Shown here one piece after another: positions 1-12,800 of a DNA stretch of 64,000 nucleotides. The position numbers were made by a program, and so were the translations under genes. The stretch spans positions 20,543,934 to 20,607,933 of the forward strand of contig CM060477.1 of the NCBI GenBank assembly GCA_030544235.1. The letters run 5' to 3'. How positions within the stretch are numbered: the first letter of the stretch is position 1; each line of letters opens with the position of its first letter. The notes below the pieces were generated by a model, which saw only the letters and a program-made list of their open reading frames with translations, did not search any database and had not been told where the DNA came from. The stretch is from Lepturacanthus savala (Eukaryota > Chordata > Actinopteri > Scombriformes > Trichiuridae).

Positions 1-340
1 AGAGATGGGCCGATCCAGTACCCAGATCTGATATCTGCTCCGGTACCGACCAATCAGCTGGATCGGATATCAGATGAAAGATGCCGATCCAGTGTTCTGA
101 TCCAGTCACACATCTAGTTCCTTTGGTTCTATGTTTGCTGCTGGTTACGTCATCACACAGAGCAGCACAGCAACAAGCTAACAGTAACATGGAGCCACCA
201 CCGACCAAGTCATTAGGAAACACTTTAAACTTAGTAAGAGAACAAATCCGCCCGCTGTGTGTGACATGTACAACGTGAACATTGTGAGGGAGGTAATAAC
301 GTTGTTAACTAAACACCACAAACAACAACGACCCGCTCAC
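1..340 (+). mobile_element. Degraded hAT/ZBED-like DNA transposon fragment
   Basis: The first ~110 bases are rich in short direct and inverted GATCGGATATC / GCCGATCC words of the kind found at teleost hAT element ends. Between about 240 and 340, one frame reads Cys-x2-Tyr...Lys-His-His, which resembles a decayed BED zinc finger from a hAT transposase. No intact reading frame remains. It lies in the 3' part of the alkbh1 locus, in an intron or beyond. The assignment rests on pattern resemblance only; the left end may extend outside the window. Confidence 0.35.
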
Positions 341-1428
341 AAGATATGTTCATGTTTGTCACAGAGAGAAGTTCTGAGTAGAGGGAACGTGTTGGTCTGA
401 TGGATCAATGCTTCCTCTTCACAGTAGCAACCCAACACCAGGTAAAAAACTAAAGAAAGTCCCCAAAACTGGACTGGATGGAACAGACAGTTTTTTTCCT
501 TTCGTTCTTGTATCAGGATGCAGCATGATGTGTGTTTGGAGCTTATCGATGTCACGGAGCAAATGTTTTTATTGCATATGTTAAAGCCAGAAATAAAACA
601 TATTCCAGACTGTATGCAGCAGAGGGGTTTTTCCTTTTGCCTGCTTCTTCTTCTTCTCTTTCCCTTGTACCGGACTTTTTTTCCTGGTCCTAATCCTCCT
701 TCATACAACCGGATGTTTGGAGCCCATTGATATCAGAGAAAATGCTTTTGTGGCAAATGTTGAAGCTGAAGCGATAGAGAAGCTGTTTGTGGAGGAGACT
801 GTAGACGACTGAACTGACCAATCACAGCCCTTGTAGTTCACGCGTCCCCCCGTTGACCTGCCAGTTAAACACATCTTTAAGTCCTGTTTATATCACTTTA
901 ATAAAAACAGTTACTCTATCAAACTTTTCTTATTGTTAACGATGATTAAAGAGTAACATAATAACTAATGATCACTTTGATACAGACGGAGGAATTGTTG
1001 CTACTGGTCCAAAAAGTCATTACTTTTTTAATTTAATTATTCATCCTGGTATAATAAAAGAAGAAAAAGCATATTTTACCTATAAAACCCTGGATCAGTA
1101 CATCACTACTTTAAACTAATGAGAAATCCACTCTATACATCACTAATGTGGTAAATGACTATTCTAGCATTAATATCTACATAGATGTATAGAGGCCACT
1201 GCAGTGTTCTAATGGATCAATGTGTTTGATCATTGATCAGAAGGTTACAGGAATAAACTGTTGTATTCAACGTGTGTGGGTGATGCTGGACTCCACAGTT
1301 ACAACTAAAAGTGGTTGAGACGTGAGGAAGAAGGAACGTTTAAATGCTGAATATACTGATAAACTATATACGATCAGAACATCATCTTTAGATGTAAGTA
1401 TCCACCCTACACAGCAGCGGTGGCTCAC

Positions 1429-4400
1429 CTTGCTGTCCCAGTTGTAATGGTAGCCCAGGGTGACCCAGCGCAGCCGCTCCAGCAGACTTCTAGGCTTGGC
1501 CTTTCCAGACGGAGGGAGACTAGATGCAATCAAACAGACATATGTCATTTATGGAGCATGGAACATGCATGTGGAGCTGGAAGTTGACCCAGTCTCATTG
1601 TTAGCAGTGAAAAGAGCTGCTTTATAAATGAGCCAATGACTGCTTTGAGTTCAGGGAGACCAGCTGTTAATATGTGGAGATGTGTGAGGATATCTACATG
1701 GTACAGAATCCAAGCTTTTTTATAAAATGTGCTGGGTCTTCAACAAACAGTCCAAACTATATGATTCTATAAAGTGGCCACAAACATAATGTTTAATGTT
1801 TGTTATACCTGCACAGTCTGTGATAAGCTGCCATCAACCAGCTGATTTATCACTTCAATAAATATTTGATGCTTCTGAATCCTGGCGTCAGTGTTGCTGC
1901 ATGGCAACGCGTTGCATAGCAACAATGACAAGTAGAAGAGATAGCAGATATCATTCCTACAAACACTCTATGATATATGACAGGTACCCATAGGACATAG
2001 GAACAAGCTGCGCCTATAAACAAAATTTAATTCACGTGGACCAACATTTTTGGTGAGAAGTGCTTGTTGCTGTGTGACTGTATGAAAACATCCGTGGTGA
2101 CTTCATCGTGTCCAGTATAGTCTGTGACATGTGACATGCATCTGGAAGCAGAGGGAAACACACTCCATCCAAAGTGAGGAGACACCTGAGAAGCTTCGTT
2201 TCCCTTTGTGTTCACTGAGTGAAATTCAATGCTGCCTTCACGTGCTGTGGGAAATATGATCCTTTCCTCCTGTGGAGTGGTGTGTTCGAGTGCTGCTGTT
2301 GTTGTGGTGAAACATGGAGGAGCCAAGGACAGTAGTTTATAAAAACGACAGTAAATATCGTAAAAATCGTCCATGTTTCCAGTGGAATTCCAACATGAGT
2401 GGGTGCTAACGTGTGATATTGATGAGGTTGTAGGTATTTATGGTAATTATGATTATTGTGAAGGCACAGTCAGGTGAGACATGTCTACAGGTCGACTGCT
2501 ACAGGTTTAAGGTCAGGTAGAGACAATCTAAGACATTTATCACAGTGAATAATTACTGGGATGCATTAATCTCTGCTGTAACATCAGGTGGTACAGACAG
2601 AAACAAAGGTACACCTGTCATTACAACGTGTATTTAACCTGGATTAACGTGGTCGTTATCTTGGTTTTCCTCATTAAAAGTCACTAAAATCACTGACAGA
2701 TGTCTTTTTCTGCTCGTGAATGAACACGTGTGTAAGGTGTTATGTGGTGTCCTGCTGCACCTGAGGCTGTGGACGCTCTGGCCCCAGATGTCCTGTGTCT
2801 CAGTGGGAGACATGTGCATGTCCAGGTTACACACGTTGGGCTTCTGAGGGTACGTCTTCAGACACTGTCTGACCCAGAAGGACTGAGAACCCTGCAGGAA
2901 CGGGTTGGAAACGAAGATGAACCCTGAGGAACACACGGAGGAAGAGTACAGCAGTGGGAGGTGATCACAGGAAATGAAGCACAAACACAGAACGTTTCCT
3001 CATGGTTGATGAACATGTTGACGACAGACTTCAGTCAGCAGATCTGACCCGACTGAACACCAGGGAGAGGTTGGAGTGATGTTACTGAGGTTTAAACTTG
3101 GTGTGGGTTTTGGTATACGACCTCTACACGACCTCTTACCTGGGTAGCCCTGCAGGCCAAAGGCTCTCCAGTCTGTGAGCGGCTTCAGTCCAACTCCAGC
3201 AGCCTCCACATCACTGACTGCAGCAGGATCCAGTTTAACTGGAAATATCTGCCCAACACACAGAAAAACACTGATGGAAGGAAAGATGGAGGTGGTGCAG
3301 AGTCTGCCAGAGGATCCACGGACTGTCCCTCCTTTATTACCCATTACATACACTTATATATCTGAATAAGCTGGAATCAATATGAAGAGATGTTTCATAT
3401 CATGACAAACACAAATCATGCGTTTTTAACACCGTTGTTCATGTAGAAATCATGATAGAAGATCTACTGCCTGTAAATCTGCATTCAAACACATTAGAGC
3501 CCAAACAAAGGAATTAAATATGCATATGTTAAAGAATCAGCAGAAACTCTACATTATATATAAATACATGTGTGTCTGGAGAAAGTGTAGAATTAATTCC
3601 AGATAGTTAACCTGACTCAGATGAGATGAAACAACTAGTTTAGTCTGAGAGCAGGAACATACTACACATTTATTTCATCACATTCATGGATATCACTCTG
3701 TTGTTCAGCATGTTGACTCATTAATAAAACGCTGATATTATCATTAAAAAGTTCTCTATTAGAAGGAGTTCAGCCTCCAGGTTAAGTTCATAGCTTTAAC
3801 TTCATTTAGTTGATTATTTATATATCATATATATATTTATTGATCATAATTAAGGATGTAAACAGTATTAATACTTCCTCCTCTACTTACAGAATGATGT
3901 GGGTGGTATCTAATGTGTATAGTTTCCTATTATTTTAGGTTTTACGAGTATTTTTATTATTAAAAAGCCTGTAATCAAGTATCAAACATGAACCTAGATC
4001 CTACCTAAAGGTATAATCAGGTCTAATGAACTTAGCAAAAACACCTGGACACAGAATGTTAAATTCTTCAAGAGAAAACAACAAGTTCACAGCCCTTTTC
4101 AGAAGTAGTAGTAGTGATTAGTAAATGGTTTGTAAGGCAGAGAAGAACTGAACCTTCTAAACAGCTTCCACTTCAGTTTCTATAGTAAATCAGGATTACT
4201 ACACAGGACTGGACACCAAAGTATCCACTGCTACATGGAAGTATCAATGCACATTTAACAAACTAAGACAGAATATTGAGGTGTCACTTATTTCCTTAGA
4301 GACTCAGTGGGTTTTGATACATTTGAGGTAATAAATATGAAACTAATGAGAATTCATCTCATTTATTATGAGTCATATTAAAGGAAACTTTTACTTGTTC

Positions 4401-4694
4401 GTTATAATTGAGAACAAATAGGAAAAATAACAATGTCGCTAGCTTAGTCATTCGAGCTGTTATTATGCAGCGGTTCTATTCCGAGGCTCTTTAAACACGT
4501 GGACGCAGCACGTGCTTCCTGTGAGGCCGTGACGTTTCTCCGGTTCGTTTCCTCACCTTGTCGCCGGCAACATCTGTAGAAAAGTCAATAACGTTGCTGA
4601 AATCCGGTGGAGGCTTTCTCCGCCGGTAGAATTTAAACATCTTCCTAAACGCGTCTTCTCCCGTCTCCACCACGGAGGCCGCCATCTTGGCCAT
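1429..4694 (-). CDS. alkbh1: ALKBH1 dioxygenase, first four coding exons (partial)
   Basis: Nucleic acid dioxygenase ALKBH1 (Fe(II)/2-oxoglutarate family; known to act on tRNA and other methylated nucleic acids in mitochondria and nucleus). Coding exons on the minus strand: 4557-4694, 3140-3248, 2761-2923 and 1429-1519, joined by GT-AG introns in compatible phase (167 codons). The start is the ATG at 4694 (MAKMAAS..., as in mammalian MGKMAAA). Diagnostic stretches are GEDAFRKMFKFYR in exon 1, DWRAFGLQGYPG in exon 2, QKPNVCNLDMHMSPTETQD in exon 3 and RSLLERLRWVTLGYHYNWDSK in exon 4. The 2OG-Fe core with the HxD...H motif should follow in later exons, but nothing between 1 and 1428 encodes it, so they lie outside the window. 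The gene is head-to-head with slirp, as in other vertebrates. Confidence 0.93.
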
Positions 4695-6122
4695 GACGTA
4701 GAAAACCTTCTTCTTCTACTGCTTATTTTAGGATTTCCGTCAGATTTGTATTATTTTTTTTATTGTTTTAATTGTTTCCGTCTCTTTATTATACAACCAA
4801 TAGGTAATGTAGTTTACAACTGCATTAAAAACTAATAATTTAAGTTTTTTACATCTTACATTTTACATCTGCTGATTCTATACCTTTATTTTTGTGTTTT
4901 ATTGCTTTTTATTGATTTAAAATACAACAAAATGACAAACAAATAATAGGCGAATATAGATAAAGAGCAAGTTTTATAAATAAATACATATACTAATACA
5001 AAATAGGGGCATATAATACATATATTATATTAATACTAAAGATCAAGTTAAACACCTCCTACAAACCATTAAAAACAACAGGTATTTTGTAACATACATG
5101 ACAATGAAGAATATGGTTGATAGAAAAAATAATATAAAATAATGATAATAATAATAATAATAATACCTGGGGTTCAGCTCATCTTAACAGTTACTTAAAT
5201 GTATTAGTCTGGACACTACCTTATTTAGACAGCTTCAAAACAGATTCATTTTAATGAGAATGTGGGAGAGGACGTAGCAAATGAGCCGAGCTAACCGATC
5301 ACTACAAAAGAGCCGACTCTTCTTAGCGAACCGAGGTAACCGATCACTACAAAGAGCCGACTCTTCTTAATGAGCCGAGCTAACCGATCACTACAAAAGA
5401 GCCGACTCTTCTTAGCGAACCGAGGTAACCGATCACTACAAAGAGCCGACTCTTCTTAATGAGCCGAACTAACCGATCACTACAAAGAGCCGACTCTTCT
5501 TAGCGAACGGAGCTAACCGATCACTACAAAGAGCCGTCTCTTCTTAGCGAACCGAGGTAACCGATCACTACAAAGAGCCGTCTCTTCTTAGCGAACCGAG
5601 GTAACCGATCACTACAAAGAGCCGTCTCTTCTTAATGAGCCGAGCTAACCGATCACTACAAAGAGCCGACTCTTCTTAGCGAACCGAGGTAACCGATCAC
5701 TACAAAGAGCCGACTCTTCTTAATGAGCCGAACTAACCGATCACTACAAAGAGCCGTCTCTTCTTAATGAGCCGAGCTAACCGATCACTACAAAGAGCCG
5801 ACTCTTCTTAGCGAACGGAGCTAACCGATCACTACAAAGAGCCGTCTCTTCTTAGCGAACCGAGGTAACCGATCACTACAAAGAGCCGTCTCTTCTTAAT
5901 GAGCCGAACTAACCGATCACTACAAAGAGCCGACTCTTCTTAGCGAACCGAGGTAACCGATCACTACAAAGAGCCGACTCTTCTTAGCGAACCGAGCTAA
6001 CCGATCACTACAGAGCCGACTCTTCTTAGCGAACCGCCACTAAATAAAAACTGAAGAAGAAGAAGAAGAAGTGTTTTACGTCACAGGTCAGAGTGCCACA
6101 TCCGGCATTTCAAGGGCGAAAC
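4695..6122. promoter_or_regulatory. Divergent alkbh1/slirp upstream region
   Basis: About 1.4 kb separates the two divergent start codons, so both promoters must lie here. The alkbh1-proximal half (4700-5200) is AT-rich, with an (ATA)n run near 5145-5165 and no clear element. The slirp-proximal half is almost entirely the 17-unit tandem array described separately. A short GAA-repeat (6048-6070) and about 50 bases of unique sequence with a CCGGCATTTC segment remain before the slirp ATG. No TATA box is obvious near either start. Confidence 0.5.
5279..6037. repeat. 17-copy ~44-bp minisatellite
   Basis: The core ACCGATCACTACA occurs 17 times at a spacing of about 44-45 bases. Each unit also carries a near-palindrome AAGAGCCG(A/T)CTCTT. 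Units come in two main types, one starting ATGAGCCGA(G/A)CTAACC and one starting GCGAACCGAGGTAACC. They partly alternate, so part of the array behaves as an ~89-bp dimer. The GAGCCG words resemble subterminal repeats of some hAT transposons, which could be the seed of the array; that origin is inference. The array ends about 85 bases upstream of the slirp start codon. Confidence 0.92.
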
Positions 6123-8264
6123 ATGGCTGCCGGATCCAAGAAAGGTTTCCAGTTGTTCGTGTCTCGTATTCCATGGACAGTAGCCCACAGTAAGTCACAC
6201 TAATTCTACACAATATCGCTCCCGTTTTGCGGCAGCGATACATTCTTTTAAAGCGACTCAATTATTTCACCGTGATATATAAGTTTAGCCTTGACATCAG
6301 CACCGTTACCACACCGGAACCTCCGTTAGCTAACAACACGCTAGAGAACGTTATACACGAGACAGTGTGCTATAAAACAACATTATACTATGTAATTCTA
6401 ATCTAATACAACCCGGAACATGTTCAGAGTCTGATCTTCAAGAAATGATTCAGAAATGGACAAAGAAAACAACGCAATCATTTTATTTAGATATTGAATT
6501 AAATCCTTTAATCTGAATCTCATTTAATTTAATCTCATTCCTCCATGAATTATTAATAAGCAATTGTTTATCTTCCTCTTACATTACTGTTTGCTTAGTT
6601 GTATGTATGTTGTGAATTTACAGTGACAGCTTCAGGTCAACTCAGACTTTTTCATGTGAGTTGTTAAATGAAAGCATCGTCTTTGTGTTCCAGAGGATTT
6701 GAGGGACTACTTCACACAGTTCGGGACATTGAAGAGGTGTTTATTACCATTGGTAAGTTCTGTCTGTCAGGGCTGTGCAGTTAATGGGATTTTAATCGTG
6801 ATATGGATTTAATATAATCCTGTTGAAACGATATTTGATATTATTTCTGTCTATACAAGTAATGTAATGTCAAATGGTGTAACTATAAAAGAATAATCCA
6901 TTTTAAATATATAATCCATCTGGAATATAAAAGCTGTTGGTAGCATGTGTTTTTAATTGTTGTAATTGATGCTTCATGACTATTATTGAGGTGGTCATGT
7001 TGTACTTTAGTGCATTAAGTAATTAATCAATGATTTGTGCAATAACCAGTTTTGAGTCACAACTCTATGCCACAGAACCAACAATAAAACCGTTTAATGG
7101 ATGTTTTCATCCTTTTTGAAATCTAAAGTTATTCCCAACCCTGTGACTGTGCTCTGTTGGTGACGTGGTGGATGTGCAGCTCACAACTCGTCCACCACAG
7201 TGTAGCTGGATCATGTATTTGCTGTGTTTGATGAGTCAAGAACACAACAACCAAACTATTCTCACCTGTGTAGTAGCAGGGACTAGGACTATGATTAGCT
7301 TCTGCATTCTAACAATGCACACACTATCTTTGGGCAGCTGTGAGTTTCCTTTTCATTGCAGCATGGGTTAAAGCCGACATGACAGAAACATCAAACCTAA
7401 TCCAGTCCACTGAAAATATTGTCCGTCTTAATTCTCATCAAACCTGAACAGTCTTGTACATGTGTTGTTGTTTTACTAGAATAAAGAAACGGGTTTCCAC
7501 AAAGGCATCTGCTGGGTTATGTTCAGAACAGAGGAAGGCCTGAACAATGCCCTGCAGAAAGACACACATGTTGTGGATGGAGCCAAGGTAAACCTGTCAC
7601 TGCTCTCATTGCTGCTGGCTATCACATGAAAATAGAGTGTTCAGGCTACTAGTGTAATGTGTAGAGCTCTTTACATACATGTTCCATATTAATCCATATG
7701 TATCTTACCTTTATATACTCATAGGGCTGCTCCTGACCAATGGTTGACCAGTGATCGTTAGTTGTATAATCATCACATTTCATTTAATTAATATAATGAT
7801 GCATGACGTCAAAGTAATCCTTTAAAACTTTACTTTTGCTGTCCATCATAGTAATTGAATATATTTCTTACCAACTCTTCTCTTCACATGACTGTGGTTG
7901 ACTGTAACAGGACAGCCCTACTTATTAATGCAAAGTAAAACAATGGACTTTTATTGTAATGTCATTTCATTAGGATTGATGATAAAATAATATAAAATAA
8001 CAGATAATAGAAATAGTTGCAGTGCAGGTGATTGTCCTGTATAGCTTTATATTGTCAGTGTTGGAAGTAACACATCAGATGAAAACATGAATAGAAGTAT
8101 GGGTTTAGAATTGATGCTAAAATCAGGTTTGACATGAGGTAGAAGCTGAAATATGACCTTTAACCTAATCATTCATGTCCCCTGTTTGTGTGAAGTTCCA
8201 GGTTCAGAAGAACAGCAAACGGACATTTAATCTGAAGAAACCGACAACAGAAGAGCTCGACTGA
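6123..8264 (+). CDS. slirp: SRA stem-loop-interacting RNA-binding protein, mitochondrial
   Basis: SLIRP is a small RRM protein that works with LRPPRC to stabilise mitochondrial mRNAs and was also described as a nuclear-receptor co-repressor. Exons: 6123-6189, 6694-6752, 7480-7587 and 8196-8264, all with GT-AG junctions. They total 303 nt and encode 100 aa plus stop, close to the mammalian length of about 109. A single RRM fills residues ~9-85: RNP2 is LFVSRI (11-16) and RNP1 is KGICWVMF (50-57). The N-terminus is short and basic, consistent with mitochondrial import. The C-terminus is KKPTTEELD. Individual exons are too short to stand out as ORFs; the model rests on phase-compatible splicing and family resemblance. 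Confidence 0.95.
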
Positions 8265-9854
8265 ACCGCTGAATGTAACAGGGCGTTGTTCTCATGTTCA
8301 AGTTCACTGTCTTTTTAGATTTTGTTGATTTTTTTTGTTGATGAAAATCCATTTGGAGAATAATGAAGACTCAAAGGATTCCACTAGGGTTGGTTTTCCA
8401 TTCTTAAAGTCTGTGTAGATCCTGACTCTTCTTTCTTTTTTACACCTTTTGATGAATGTGGGCCTGAGTATCATTGTCACTGCTTTAGAGCACCTGTCCA
8501 GCTCTGATGATCAGCTTTATTTATTGTCAGTAGGATACTGTAGCAGTCCCTGTGATGTCACATATCCTCATTACAGCCATCGTCCACCCAAAGGAACTTC
8601 ATGGAACATGATTTACACATTTCTATTGTATGGCAGAAAAAACATTGTTTAATCCAACTGTGTGTTCTGTCTTTTTGTTTTCTGCTTGGAATGCAGTATT
8701 TTTACATTGGGAGTATTGATGTGAAGGATTTCACTTCATCAATAGCACTAAAAGTTAGAGAAAGAAAATAGTGAAGTTTCCAGTTTAGAAATAAGGAGAT
8801 TTTCAACAAATCTGTGCAGAACCAAGCTAACAATAAAACAATTCTTCTAAGTATTGTGTATCCATATCTGAAGCCTGGTGTTATTTGTCAGGTCAGTGTT
8901 ACATCTCTTGTCTAAAAGCCATTAAAAACACATCAGTCTTTGTTTTTCATACTACAGTTCACTAAAAGTAACTTGATTATTTTTGGACCAGTTCAAAACA
9001 TTTGATCCTGAGTTCTACTTGTAACAAGTCCAACATACAGCGTGTTATGTGCTTCCCTTTCATGTATGTTAATCCTGTCTTCTTCATGTAGCTCAGGTCC
9101 TGTCTGTTTCTACTGGAACATGGAAATTGTTTAACATCATCTTGATCAGATTCTTCAGTGTTGTCTGAACCACATTCAAACTGTGGTATTTTCATACAAA
9201 CGTGGAAATAATCAGGACGTTTGAAGTCTCAGAAACATGAAACACACACACCAAGTTACTGCATGAATAATAAGTTATTTAAGATGTGATATGGATGTGC
9301 TTTGAGTTTCCAGCAGATCATTGCCTAAGTAGCATTATGATAGGGACAAACTTGGTATTAGTGTGATTTTGATTGGTTATCTTTTTGATAATTAATTTGA
9401 ATCATAAATATTACTTGGAAAAATAATTATACGTCTTGTAAGAAGCTTAAAATATATATAAATCCAATAGAATACAGAACTATAGGACTGAGAAAATGTT
9501 AAAAGTACCCGCATAACCCCACTATCTCTAAAAAGAAAAAGCATCGTTCTCTCCGCCATCTATTGCTTTCCCCTGGAGTGAAGCAGACCGTAGTAGCTGC
9601 TCTACAGATACAATCGTCAGTCTGATGTGGGACTTCCTGGTCAGCCAGTGGTTTTTCCTTAGAATTAGAAAACACAATTTAACAGACGTCTTATCTCCGA
9701 ACTAACGCGGAATCCAGTCTTCTGGTTTGAAAATCATTTCCGGCCGTGTTATATCGCGGTGGTCCGCGAGGAGGGGATTTATTAGCGTCATTAACAGAGT
9801 TAGCTAGTGGGCTAACGGCGACGTTAGGCTCTTTAACGTTGGTGGAAATTAGCC
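8265..9854 (+). other. slirp 3' UTR and slirp-gopc spacer
   Basis: Downstream of the slirp stop, AATAAA at 8832-8837 is a plausible slirp polyadenylation signal, giving a 3' UTR of about 570-590 bases. The rest to ~9700 is AT-rich with no recognisable gene or repeat. From ~9700 the sequence becomes CpG-rich, including TCGCGGTGGTCCGCGAGG near 9755-9772. This marks the probable gopc promoter and 5' UTR immediately before the gopc ATG at 9855. Confidence 0.5.
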
Positions 9855-12800
9855 ATGTCCGCTTCGGCTGAATGCTCCCCGGCGGGCCAGAGCTCGGGCC
9901 TCGGTCCCGGCATGTCCATGTTTCGCTGGCTCGAAGTGCTGGAGAAAGAGTTCGACAAGGCCTTCGTGGACGTGGACCTGCTGCTGGGGGAAATAGACCC
10001 GGACCAGGTCGATATCACGTACGAGGGTCGGCAGAAGATGACCAGCCTGAGCTCCTGTTTTGCTCAGCTCTGTCACAAAACCCAGACGGTGTTCCAACTC
10101 AATCATAAACTAGAGGTTAGTAACTTGTGTGATTAACGTTTTTAGTTTTGTTCTTTTTACCACTCAAAGTTGTTTGTGAAGTTTATCGTGGTACAGGTTA
10201 TTCTTGTTGGAAGTAGCGCAGGAATCAGGAGGTAGTGGGCCTGTCGGATACAAGAACCAAAATGATCTGTAGGTCAACCATCATAGTTATTCCCAATAAA
10301 ACATTAGACTGTTTATTATACAAAGTCAGGGTTTTATTTACTGTTGCTTAGCAACGTGTGATAGCTCCTAATATAAGGTAGCTGAGGCGGACTGGAACAT
10401 TTATTCATTGTAATTTTTTCCCCCAATAATATTATAGTATACATGTTTAAACGCATTAAAACAACGTAAACCGGGAGCTGTAGCGACTCGCTATTCTACA
10501 GCACTGAACATGCAAGTACATCACGTCAGAAGCACATTGGAATTACATGGAAACCAAACTGACAGCATGCCACTCTATAGCAATGAATTACATGTGTCAA
10601 CAGTGTAAGATACATAACACAGCATCACAGTACAAGGAAACGGCCTTGGGCCTGAACAATGACATCATTAAATCATCATTTCAAATATCTGAAAGGGTAA
10701 ATGAACCTTTTCAGCACGTTGACCCTGCTGCTTGTTATGATCTGGTGTAAAACAACCAATCAACAGTGCAGGTCAGACAGGTCGAGTCACATGTCAATCA
10801 CATGTGGGGGTGGCAGTGGATCAGCCCTCTGCCTGTCAGAGTGTACAACACGGCACAGATGGGTGGTGGGATAATGGACACGATTTGGAAAAAAAAGGCA
10901 GCTAGGTTATTTATATGATCATTCTATCCAGACACAGCGAAGGCTTCATGGTTGTGTAGCAGCCTTTCATATTGTCACCGCTGTGTTAAGGCACCTCTAA
11001 ACCTGTGTGAGGCAGCAGCAGACCAGTCTGCTTGGTGAAGTTAGAATTCAGTGATTGAACATACAACTCTGGACAAAATAAAAGCTGCATTTCTTTAAAC
11101 CCTGTTGAAAACCTGTGGAATGTGATGGAGAGGAAGACGGATGGTCAGACGAAGCTGAGCTACTTGAGTTCTTGCACCAGGAGTGGAATAAAGTCCCAGT
11201 GGTAAAGACTGTGGAGAGCATGACAAGATACATAGAAGCTGTGGTTAAAAATAAGGGTTATTGCACCAAATATGGATTCCTGAACTCTTCTGTGTAACAT
11301 TAGTATTATGCTGTTTTATAATGAATTCAGTCTTGTTTCTTTACATTGTTTGAGGTCTGGAATCATTGTATTTTTTGGTTATTTTGACCATTTGTCATTT
11401 TCTGCAAATAAATGCTCTAAACCAGTGATCATCAACTGGTGAATCTGGTCCACAACTGGATTCCATAATTATGAGGATCAAAGAGAAAATATCATTGACT
11501 GTGGTATAACTAGGTGATAGGAGCCTGACTCATAAAGGCGAAAAATCACTTCAGTTTTGTAATGAAATTGAAAAAAATATATGAACAATAATCCTCATGA
11601 AGCATCAAATATGCCAAAATTAGATTTTTTGAACATCTTTTACTTGAGGGTCCGGCCCCCAACATGACTGCCCGGTAAAATTCTGGCCCTCGGACAAATT
11701 CAGTTGCTGACCCCCACTCTGAATGATGACATATTTGGGGGGATATGTTGTCAGTTTATAGACTTAAACAAAAATGTTCCTTTTGCTGTATATTAAATCT
11801 GATGCATTGAAGGGCAGACACGGTGGAGCAGTGGGTTAATTGCTGTTGCCTCACGGGTCACAGGTTGAAGTCCTGGGTCTGGGACCTTTCTGTGTGGAGT
11901 TTCATGTTCTCCATGTGTCCGCATGGGTTTTCACCAGCTTCCTCCCACAGTCCAGAAACATGCTGAGGTTAATTGGAGACTCTAAATTGCCCGTAGCTGT
12001 GAGTGAATGTTGTGTGCACCACGATAGGCTGGCTGCCTCCACCTGTAATGCGCTGTGATTGGCTCCAGCAGACCATGTGACCCTAATGATGAATAAGCTG
12101 GTATAGAAGATGAATGACTGACTGATGCATTTAAAGGCTTATTAGAAGCCATCAGTTTTTAATCCTCACAGACAGTAGGGAAACCCAATGGTCTGTATTC
12201 TATGAAGCAGACATGTCTACCCACAAATCTCTCCTCCTGTTTATCCACTCCTCCTCTCCAGGCTCAGCTGGTGGACCTGCGCTCAGAGCTTACTGAGGCT
12301 CAGGCTGAGCGGGTGGTGGTAGAAAGAGAGGTCCACGACCAGCTTCTGCAGCTTCACGCCCTCCAGCTGCAGCTTCATGCCAAGCAAGGCCAGGCTGAGG
12401 ACTCTGACTCCATCAAAGACAGACTGGTGAGTTAGGAGGGTACAAACCTCAACTCCACGTTAGCAACTTTGAACCACATGGATGTGTTGGCCTAAAAAGT
12501 AGTTAAGATGATGCATGTAATGAGCAGCTACTGATGTCACATCTCATCAGTTTAGTTAATCCTAGATGATGATGGAATAAATAATAGCCTCCGTTTCCTG
12601 ATGTATTTTTGTCATCAAATCCAAATACTGTTTCTGACAGGGTGCCTGCAATGCTGATTATCACTCATTATTTATAACATGAGTTTTGTTACTCTGGGTG
12701 CAACATTTAACTACAACACTGCTTTCTAACGACCAAACTCCACCACATGTGGATCCAGGCACCACAACATCTTGTGAATTCACGTGTAATGGTGCAATAT

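Noticed and set aside
1..1428. Remaining alkbh1 exons with the HxD...H iron-binding core.
   Set aside because: No minus-strand frame here resembles them; the open frame at 337-708 has no ALKBH similarity.
5279..6037. A CRISPR array.
   Set aside because: The array is in a vertebrate genome, the whole unit repeats with no unique spacers, and there are no associated genes.
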